Notes under the pieces: generated by a model
What the model was told of the DNA's origin: nothing
Databases searched by the model: none
The model's input: only the letters and a program-made list of their open reading frames with translations
Part shown: positions 9,369 to 14,507 of the stretch, one piece after another
Layout of the letters: the number at the start of each line of letters is the position of its first letter
Position numbering within the stretch: the stretch's first letter is position 1
Position numbers and translations under genes: made by a program
DNA from: Clostridiales bacterium
GTDB lineage: Bacteria > Bacillota > Clostridia > Christensenellales > CAG-314
Direction of reading: 5' to 3'
NCBI GenBank assembly: GCA_003537755.1
Contig: DPQS01000029.1
Span: forward strand, 9,448-23,954
DNA length: 14,507 nt

Positions 9369-10019
9369 TTACTCTCCGTCCGACGAGGGCAAACTTTTTG
9401 GCGCGCTGTGCGCATTGTGTCGCATTGCGTAGGTTACAAACAGCCGCTCAGTGGTGTCGTCGTCGCCGCAGACAAACGCTCTCAGCATTCCGTCAAGCGT
9501 CAGGATGTATTCCACAATCTGACGTGAAACGTCCGCCGTGTCGCTTTCTTCGCCGTACAGTACACTTACGTATTTGCCGCCGTTTACGCTTGCGCTTACG
9601 TTGCTGAGGTATCTGTCCTCAAGTTGCGCTAAACGGGCGTAGAACATACCGAAAACAGCGCTTAAAAACGGGTTTTGGGTACGAGTGTTGAGCGTTATCG
9701 TGCACAACGTGTGCGGCTTGTCGGACAATTCCAGCATGTAGCGCACCTTAGGGTTGTACTTGTATGGCAGGCTTGTAATTACCTGCGCAAGGTTAACCTG
9801 AGCGTTGTTGACGAAGTGCATTGTTTCGGCGCGCGCAAACAATCCCTCGACTTCCGTCCAGATTTTGCGGAAATCGTTGTTGGCGTTTGCCGTGCCCGTG
9901 TGCTCTGACAGTATCTCGTCGATGACCGCCGAACGCGACATATTACGTTTTGACGCAATCCTGTCTATGGCGCGTACCGCGTCGTCGGACAGAAGCAGAC
10001 TGTAAATGCTTTTTGCCAT
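9369..10019 (-). CDS. Ribbon-helix-helix-like protein of unknown role, upstream of clpB
   Basis: A 216-aa protein, not recognised as a named family. Residues 3-40 look like a ribbon-helix-helix DNA-binding unit: a strand (SIYSLLLS), a helix (DDAVRAIDRIASKRN), the turn MSRS and a second helix (AVIDEILSEH). The remaining 175 residues form a mixed domain (KVRYMLELSDKPHTLCTITL, then AVFGMFYARLAQLEDRYLSN) that may bind a ligand or mediate assembly. The start at ATG 10019 is chosen because it puts the RHH strand at the N-terminus. No Shine-Dalgarno precedes it, and an in-frame TTG at 10073 would give 234 aa. As first gene of the clpB transcription unit it is a candidate autoregulator or stress sensor; that is inference from position and the RHH-like start only. 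Confidence 0.75.
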   Translation of the reverse strand: MAKSIYSLLLSDDAVRAIDRIASKRNMSRSAVIDEILSEHTGTANANNDFRKIWTEVEGLFARAETMHFVNNAQVNLAQVITSLPYKYNPKVRYMLELSDKPHTLCTITLNTRTQNPFLSAVFGMFYARLAQLEDRYLSNVSASVNGGKYVSVLYGEESDTADVSRQIVEYILTLDGMLRAFVCGDDDTTERLFVTYAMRHNAHSAPKSLPSSDGE

Positions 10020-10208
10020 TTGTTTGCGCGGAGCGTTCGGCACTTTGCCGCAACCGACAAACTTCCTTGGCAACCCGTCTGCGCCGCCCTTACACGCGCG
10101 TACAATGTTTATACGTGCGGTAGGGTTGTGCCGACATCAGCCTTGCCGTTTGTCCGCATTGCCGTGTTTTGCCACGGTTCCGCTTACCTCTCTTCAAATT
10201 TCGGCTAC

Positions 10209-10236
10209 ATTATACCACGCTTTGAAAATTTGTCAA
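10209..10236 (-). promoter_or_regulatory. Consensus promoter of the RHH-clpB operon
   Basis: On the minus strand: perfect -35 TTGACA (10236-10231), a 16-base spacer and perfect -10 TATAAT (10214-10209). The transcript would start near 10202, giving a leader of about 180 bases before the ATG at 10019. The spacer contains TTTTCAAA, a half-site of the palindrome at 10265-10283. Confidence 0.85.
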
Positions 10237-10264
10237 CAGAATTATTAACATTTTTCACAAAAAT

Positions 10265-10283
10265 TTTTCAAATGATTTGAAAA
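10265..10283. promoter_or_regulatory. Perfect 19-bp palindrome, candidate operator
   Basis: TTTTCAAATGATTTGAAAA has 9-bp arms around a single G and sits 28 bases upstream of the -35 box of the RHH-clpB promoter, in the divergent intergenic region. A matching half-site TTTGAAAA occurs at 10221-10228 inside that promoter. A second, weaker pair TGACA...TGTCA lies at about 10294-10310. It could be the site of the RHH-like protein, but the region is AT-rich and binding is not shown. Confidence 0.4.
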
Positions 10284-10374
10284 TCTTAACACTGACAGCA
10301 ATAGTGTCAACTTTTAGCGGAAATTGTCGAATGTTTTTTATAAATGCTGACTTTCTGTTGTCCGCGCATATTAG

Positions 10375-10380
10375 TATAAT
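10375..10380 (+). promoter_or_regulatory. Possible -10 box for the 167-aa protein gene
   Basis: A perfect TATAAT faces the unknown gene at 10640. No good -35 lies 16-18 bases before it (the best is TTTCTG or TTCTGT). If used, the leader would be about 250 bases and include the stem-loop at 10506-10543. Confidence 0.3.
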
Positions 10381-10505
10381 GTATTCGTAAACAACGGCAG
10401 TACAAAGTTGCTTTGCTTATTCCGCGCGGCGTGGTCAGACAAGTTTCCCGTGTTTTATTCGTTGTCACGTCGGGTAAAAAGGAAAAGGCAATTAAAATGA
10501 TGCGA

Positions 10506-10543
10506 ACCCCAAAAGTTTTACATTCCTGTCCGACTTTTGGGGT
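10506..10543. repeat. Perfect 11-bp stem-loop resembling joined IS3-type ends
   Basis: ACCCCAAAAGT (10506-10516) and ACTTTTGGGGT (10533-10543) are perfect inverted repeats around a 16-base loop. On the minus strand the right arm reads GTGCACCCCAAAAGTCGGAC, which recalls terminal inverted repeats of IS3-family (IS150 group) elements as I remember them. No transposase lies nearby, so this would be a relic or a miniature element with only the two tips left. There is no T run after it, so it is not an intrinsic terminator. Confidence 0.5.
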
Positions 10544-10639
10544 GCACTTCAAAATCACATGGGACTTTTCCGACGAATTTTGCCGACAATGCAACAAAAC
10601 GCGCCGCTTAAACATTATACGAGTAAAGGAGAACTTACT

Positions 10640-11143
10640 ATGACGGAAAACATCAACAAAGTACGCAGCGTAACAATCAAGGCAACGTACGGCGGATTCG
10701 GTACGATTTTTGACAGAAAAGAACAGTCGCAAACTCTTACGGTGTACCGCGACGGCAAAGTTTGTTTTTCTTCGCATGGCGCAAAGACAGACGAGTACGG
10801 GCACGTGGTGTACAATGCGCTTATCCGCCGTGTTGTACGACGGATTGAGCAGGCGCAGGCCGACAAAATTTTCGACGACTTCGAAACGGTGCTCAAACCG
10901 TATTTTGAGGGCGGCAGTATGGCAAGATTTATGTTTGCAGGCGCGCTTGCCGACGAATTTGTCATCCGCTACGACAACGCCGACTTCTTTTACGGAATGA
11001 GTTACGAGGAAAGCACCGTTGCCGTCGCCAGGGTGTACGGAAATTTAAGGGAAGTGCTGGGCATATCCGCGCTTCTCGACCTTGACTGCCCCGCCAACGA
11101 CAGCCGCAAGTACCCGTTTGTCCGCAAGGTGAGATGTAATTAA
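10640..11143 (+). CDS. Conserved-looking protein of unknown function, 167 aa
   Basis: I do not recognise this protein. The start is ATG 10640, with AAAGGAG 8 bases upstream; the frame is open back to 10559 without a better start. It begins with a run of likely strands (VRSVTIKATYGGFGTIF, SQTLTVYRDGKVCFSS), followed by a helix rich in Arg (NALIRRVVRRIEQAQADKIF), another helix, and a second strand-rich part (DEFVIRYDNADFFYGMSYE) before a helical C-terminus (ARVYGNLREVLGI). There is no signal peptide or membrane segment, so it should be cytoplasmic. Base composition resembles the housekeeping genes. It stands alone, divergent from the RHH-clpB operon, with copy B of the repeat 200 bases downstream. 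Confidence 0.8.
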   Translation: MTENINKVRSVTIKATYGGFGTIFDRKEQSQTLTVYRDGKVCFSSHGAKTDEYGHVVYNALIRRVVRRIEQAQADKIFDDFETVLKPYFEGGSMARFMFAGALADEFVIRYDNADFFYGMSYEESTVAVARVYGNLREVLGISALLDLDCPANDSRKYPFVRKVRCN

Positions 11144-11574
11144 AGGACGGGCAGAAATAAACATACTTAGGGTTAATTTCGTCATCACTAACAACCTTGG
11201 GAATGTCCTTATAAAATAAGTATTGAAAAACCCGTTAACGGACATTTGCACAGCGGCAATACAATTTAATCTTTTACCAAAAGTTTGAGTTCGCGAAGAA
11301 CAATGCCAACAAAGTGCCGCTGACCTACTAACATATAAAAACGACGCTCTTGACCATGAGGGGCGGGAGGTCGGGGTAGCGGCGCTGTGGGGGTATTTTT
11401 TAATATTGACGATTGAAAAAGGCAATATATTTACTACTTACAATTTGGCCATTGCAAGAAATAGTTTCAGACGATAGGAACCCTTCCGGGGGAGCACGGA
11501 GCGTGCACCTACTAAAACGAAGAAACTACCGTTATTTGTTTAGCACAAAAAGTAAAATGATTTGCGCGACAAAG

Positions 11575-11685
11575 TGAAATTTCGGCTGCACTTCGTTCAC
11601 TTCTCGCAATGACACAATTGTATGAAGGGCGCTTCCGCGGAGATTTCTCCACGCGCTTTGCTTGGTCGAAATGACGTAATCTGAC
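11575..11685. repeat. Nested intergenic repeat within copy B
   Basis: On the minus strand this reads GTCATTTCGACCAAGC, then GTGGAGAAATCTCCGCGG, and further on GTCATTGCGAGAAGTGAACG. The paired GTCATTTCGACC / GAGAAATCTC and GTCATTGCGAG motifs are a kind of short dispersed repeat I associate with intergenic regions of many bacterial genomes. Copy A has only a remnant at the equivalent place (GTCATTGCGAGGCACC, 5014-5029). This accounts for most of the length difference between the two copies. Confidence 0.55.
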
Positions 11686-11785
11686 GGTAATTTGCACTAT
11701 TTAGTTGATTTCCCAACAACGTCCGCCGAAGTTAATCAACGTGAAAAACGCAAGGCGATTTCAAACTGTTAGTAAGCACTGTTAC

Positions 11786-11916
11786 GTGCGGCAAGGTGTT
11801 AAGTCGCAGCGACATCTGAACGAGGGTGCGGCTGGGTAGGCTACCTACCACAAGACTCAATGCCCGAAGTGAAGCGAGCGAGCACGCGCTCGCAGCGACT
11901 TAATTCCTTGCCACAC
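11786..11916. repeat. 131-bp conserved core of copy B
   Basis: Same length as the core of copy A and only four differences. The closing inverted repeat is better here: the outer 11 bp pair fully, with one G-T pair. The inner hairpins are GGTAGG-CTA-CCTACC (11835-11849) and GCGAGC-ACGC-GCTCGC (11877-11892), both perfect. Confidence 0.75.
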
Positions 11917-12090
11917 GCATAGACACAATCCCCATACTTCGGCGCCCTTTTAATTATATCTCAACCTTCTCAAAACCCTTTTTATTTTCAATCATATTCG
12001 TTTCAAAATAACATTGCTTCGTCGGTTTCTCGCATTTTGCCGTTGTTTGTTGAAATTTTACCGCATAAAATTCATTATTGCGCCCACGTA

Positions 12091-12119
12091 TTGACTTTTT
12101 GCCACGCGGGTGTTACACT
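12091..12119 (+). promoter_or_regulatory. Promoter of the M48 peptidase gene
   Basis: -35 TTGACT (12091-12096), a 17-base spacer and -10 TACACT (12114-12119) preceded by TGT, an extended -10. It gives a leader of about 60 bases. The ribosome site AAGAGG (12171-12176) lies 8 bases before the ATG. Confidence 0.7.
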
Positions 12120-12184
12120 TTTGTTTGTGCTCGCTATGTCGGGCACCGACAATTCCGTAATCCCCGTTAAAAGAGGTTTGTTTA

Positions 12185-14215
12185 ATGAAAGTTTTTACCA
12201 AAGTGGCAAGTTGGACAAGCGTTGTGCTGTTCGCCGTCGCGTTTATGGTGGGCGGCTACGTGTTTGCCTACAAGTGGCAACCCGGTCCGCTGATTACCTA
12301 CATCGGCGCAGGCGTGATTTTTGTGTGTTTCGTGCTCAACAATGTCGGCACCGGGCTTGTCGTCAGGCGTATGCGCAAACTTACGCCGGAAAATGCAACC
12401 AAAATGCTTGCCGAAGGCAAACAAACCGCCGCAACCGACGAAAAGAAACTTGTCGCTAATGTGCGCAAGTGGCGCGTGCTTGTGGTGCTGTGGGTTGTAT
12501 TTTTGCCGCTGCTGTTTATTGCATACGCGTTTGTTTGCGGCGCAAACAGCCACACAATGCCCTTTGTCATTCTGTCTGTGCTGGGACTTGCTTCGGTTGC
12601 GCCGATCTATGTGTCCGGCGCGGACAGCGACTATTTTGACGAAAAGTATCTGCTTCCGCGCGACGAATTCCCCACGCTTTATTTTCTTGCGGCGCGTGCG
12701 GCAAAGGCGGTGGGGCTTCGCAAAAAGGTGGGCGTAACGCTTATTGCAGGAGGTGACGCAAGCGTAGGCAACTACGACAATATGTGCGTGGTGGTGCTGG
12801 GCTCAACGCTTGTCGCCACGCTTGACGAGGGCGAGCTGTACGCTGTGCTTCTGCACGAAATGTCCCACCTTACGCAGGAAACCAACCTGACCGAGGTCGA
12901 AGGGCGACTTGACAGTAAATTGCGCGTGGACATCAACGGTTTCGAGTATTTTCTGCGCGTTGCCACAAGCGGCTGGATACTGGCAAAGTATCAGATAAAT
13001 TACGCGCTGTATTCCTTCTACGCGGCGGAGCGCATCGAACTTCGCGCCGACGAAGCGACGGTGGCTTTCGGCAATGTCGACAAGGCAAGTTCGGCACTTG
13101 TAAAGGTTGCGATGATCGGTATTTTCGACTACACATACAAGACTTTTGACGAACCCAATTTTTACCGCGAAGAAAGCATTTATCCGCACATTGCGACCAA
13201 TCATTGTAAGCAATTTTTGCATACGGTATCAAAAAACGCCGATAAATGGCTGGAAATTTTGCAAAACGAAATCGTTGCGCGCAGTGCTTCGCACCCCGTT
13301 TGTCGCGACCGTATCGCAGCAATCGGCGGCACTCTTGAAAAGCCGACGTTTGACGCGGACATCGGCAAGGAAGCGGCTGCCGCGCTTGCCTACTGCGACA
13401 AGGAAATCGTCGACAACAACAAGGACGACTACGACAAACAGCGCGAAGAGTACTTTCTCGAGCCGAAACGTCTTGTGGACGAATGGCGGCAAAACGGTTG
13501 CCCCGACATGAAGGAACGCACGCGGGAACTTATCGTCGCGCTTACGCGTGTCGACTGCACCGACGATGCTCTTGCCCTGTGCGACAAGGTTATCGACGGC
13601 GGCAGCAGCGAATTTGCGCTTGCCCAGGCGTACTTCACCAAGGGACTGTACCTGCTTCACGACAAACTGGACAAAAGCGGCTTAGACATGTTGTACAAGG
13701 CAATGGAAATCAACAACAACTACCGCGAAAGTTGCATGGAAGAAATAGGCGTATTTTGCTGCCTTATGGGGCTTGCGGACGAACTGGACGACTACCGCGA
13801 GTTTGCCGTAAAACAGTTTTACGTACAACAGAAAGAAAGCAATTTCAGCCGACTTGGCGCAAACGACGACCTGTCCGAGGAGCATCTGCCCGAAGAATTG
13901 CTTGCCGACATTGTAAACTTTATCGTCGGCGCAGGCGACGGCACGGTCAAGCGCATTTATCTCGTGCACAAACGGATTGACGACGATGTTTGCTGCTCGC
14001 CATTCGTGATTGAATTTGACAAAGGCACAACCGCCGACAAAAAGTTGGAAACGATGAACAAGGTGTTTGAGTACCTTGACACGCGCCCCGACGACACGCA
14101 GTACGCACTGTTTAACTACACGGAATCGGCGGCAAGTGCTGTCCGCAAAGTGAAAAACAGTTGCGTTTACGACAAGTACGAAGGCATAAATGACGACGAA
14201 AACGGCAAAAACTAA
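12185..14215 (+). CDS. Membrane-bound M48-type zinc metallopeptidase with long C-terminal helical region
   Basis: Membrane protease related to HtpX/Ste24-type M48 enzymes. Of 676 aa, four membrane segments come first (about 8-28, 35-55, 98-118, 124-144). The Lys/Arg-rich loop 61-97 should be cytoplasmic, so the catalytic part after 145 should also be cytoplasmic. The zinc site is HEMSH (224-228), followed by the third ligand in ERIELRADEA (Glu285, with Asp289). The M48 hallmark SHPVCRDRIAAIG (369-381) follows. Residues from about 440 form amphipathic helices with TPR-like spacing (DDALALCDKVIDGG, ALAQAYFTKGLYLLHDKLDK, GLDMLYKAMEINNNYRE). The tail is acidic and Asn-rich (GINDDENGKN). It is longer than plain HtpX (about 290 aa), so the C-terminal region may recruit substrates or partners. 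Proximity to clpB would fit protein quality control, but they are separate units. Confidence 0.87.
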   Translation: MKVFTKVASWTSVVLFAVAFMVGGYVFAYKWQPGPLITYIGAGVIFVCFVLNNVGTGLVVRRMRKLTPENATKMLAEGKQTAATDEKKLVANVRKWRVLVVLWVVFLPLLFIAYAFVCGANSHTMPFVILSVLGLASVAPIYVSGADSDYFDEKYLLPRDEFPTLYFLAARAAKAVGLRKKVGVTLIAGGDASVGNYDNMCVVVLGSTLVATLDEGELYAVLLHEMSHLTQETNLTEVEGRLDSKLRVDINGFEYFLRVATSGWILAKYQINYALYSFYAAERIELRADEATVAFGNVDKASSALVKVAMIGIFDYTYKTFDEPNFYREESIYPHIATNHCKQFLHTVSKNADKWLEILQNEIVARSASHPVCRDRIAAIGGTLEKPTFDADIGKEAAAALAYCDKEIVDNNKDDYDKQREEYFLEPKRLVDEWRQNGCPDMKERTRELIVALTRVDCTDDALALCDKVIDGGSSEFALAQAYFTKGLYLLHDKLDKSGLDMLYKAMEINNNYRESCMEEIGVFCCLMGLADELDDYREFAVKQFYVQQKESNFSRLGANDDLSEEHLPEELLADIVNFIVGAGDGTVKRIYLVHKRIDDDVCCSPFVIEFDKGTTADKKLETMNKVFEYLDTRPDDTQYALFNYTESAASAVRKVKNSCVYDKYEGINDDENGKN

Positions 14216-14292
14216 CGTCATGCCATTGTCGGCATTTACGCCGTTGCCGGGGCGGCTTCGGACAAGTAAGCCTGCTTGCTGTGCAAGGGCAG

Positions 14293-14341
14293 CCGTGGAC
14301 AATTCGCCGCATGCGGAAGTAGCGCATGCCACGGTATTTTT
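14293..14341 (+). terminator. Probable terminator after the M48 gene
   Basis: GCATGCG (14309-14315) pairs with CGCATGC (14323-14329) over a 7-base loop; an outer CCGTGG (14293-14298) can pair with CCACGG (14329-14334) around a bulge. TATTTTT follows. It is about 80 bases after the M48 stop. Nothing else is recognised between 14216 and 14412. Confidence 0.5.
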
Positions 14342-14412
14342 GCCTTGTACGAGTTGTAGCGGTGCGGACGACAGAATTTTGACAAAAAAATAAAAAATTT
14401 TTGTAAAAGTAT

Positions 14413-14441
14413 TTGACAGAGACAATCAAAAATGGTATAGT
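14413..14441 (+). promoter_or_regulatory. Promoter of the tRNA-Ala gene
   Basis: Perfect -35 TTGACA (14413-14418), a 17-base spacer and -10 TATAGT (14436-14441), preceded by an AT-rich stretch that may act as an UP element. Expected start near 14448, 14 bases before the tRNA 5' end. Confidence 0.85.
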
Positions 14442-14461
14442 ATACGAGCACGTGGAGACAT

Positions 14462-14507
14462 GGGGGTGTAGCTCAGCTGGGAGAGCACCTGCCTTGCAAG
14501 CAGGGGG
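14462..14507 (+). tRNA. tRNA-Ala (anticodon TGC), 3' part outside the window
   Basis: The visible 46 bases fold as the 5' part of a tRNA. Acceptor strand GGGGGTG (14462-14468) is followed by TA, D stem GCTC...GAGC, and the anticodon arm CCTGC-CTTGCAA-GCAGG with anticodon TGC in the loop. The D-loop AGCTGGGA is canonical. The TGC anticodon and the G-rich acceptor strand identify alanine. The variable loop, T arm and acceptor 3' strand lie beyond the end, so the discriminator base cannot be checked. Further tRNAs or rRNA genes may follow. Confidence 0.93.

Larger units (their letters stand above)
11350..11949. repeat. Intergenic repeat element, copy B (inverted relative to copy A)
   Basis: About 600 bp that match copy A (4746-5232) on the opposite strand; the extra 113 bp is mostly the nested repeat at about 11575-11685. 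Shared parts are the 50-bp end block (11350-11399), a region with the GCAC...GTGC hairpin (11494-11506), and the segment 11722-11949 with its 131-bp core. The 200 bases before it (11144-11349) hold no gene, only a short palindrome CCGTTAACGG (11232-11241) and an 8-bp inverted pair CAGCGGCA/TGCCGCTG (11251-11258, 11315-11322). Any promoter into this copy is weak (TACAAT at 11260-11265). Confidence 0.85.

Noticed and set aside
10200..10320. CIRCE or CtsR operator controlling clpB
   Set aside because: I looked for TTAGCACTC...GAGTGCTAA and tandem GGTCAAA heptads around the promoter and found neither.
10413..10643. 76-aa plus-strand frame before the unknown gene
   Set aside because: It runs through the IS3-like stem-loop and has no convincing ribosome site; its middle is simply the hairpin translated.
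11232..11322. Palindrome CCGTTAACGG and 8-bp inverted pair CAGCGGCA/TGCCGCTG beside copy B as ends of a mobile element
   Set aside because: They have no counterpart beside copy A, the enclosed 56 bases have no recognisable content, and short inverted pairs of this size are expected by chance.

Overview
The window looks like chromosomal DNA of a bacterium of moderate GC content, most likely a Bacillota (Clostridia-like) organism. The reasons are sigma-A type promoters with near-consensus boxes, Shine-Dalgarno starts on several genes, compact intrinsic terminators, a clostridial-style WYL regulator fragment and the mnmE-mnmG-rsmG order. This assignment is an inference from style; no rRNA or other decisive marker is present.

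Layout. (1) 1-3604, plus strand: a tight housekeeping operon, mnmE (5' end outside the window), mnmG and rsmG, for tRNA wobble-uridine modification and 16S rRNA methylation. (2) 3605-4736: a spacer with two inverted repeats, then a single cytoplasmic GH43-type glycosidase gene. (3) 4746-5438: an intergenic repeat element (copy A), followed by a promoter that points back into it and by two hairpin terminators. (4) 5439-6532, minus strand: an AT-rich lipoprotein gene and a WYL regulator fragment that has lost its DNA-binding half and abuts the clpB terminator. (5) 6735-10236, minus strand: a consensus promoter, a long leader, a ribbon-helix-helix-like protein and the disaggregase ClpB. (6) 10240-11143, plus strand: a divergent intergenic region with a perfect 19-bp palindrome and an IS3-end-like stem-loop, then an unrecognised 167-aa protein. 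(7) 11350-11949: copy B of the repeat, inverted relative to copy A and carrying an extra nested repeat. (8) 12091-14215: an extended -10 promoter and a membrane M48 metallopeptidase with a long C-terminal helical region. (9) 14413-14507: a promoter and the first part of a tRNA-Ala(TGC).

The most interesting feature is the pair of inverted intergenic elements A and B. They are diverged over most of their length. Yet they share a 131-bp core of identical length with only 4 differences, closed by an imperfect inverted repeat of about 24 bp, and a second 50-bp block with 3 differences. Copy A has its own good promoter, placed between terminators and pointing into it. This fits a multi-copy structured non-coding RNA or a non-autonomous mobile element, and I could not assign it to a known family. 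The pair also bounds a block of about 6 kb (lipoprotein, WYL fragment, clpB operon, unknown gene) that recombination between the copies could invert.

All alignments, spacings and pairings were made by eye from the sequence; no database search was possible.
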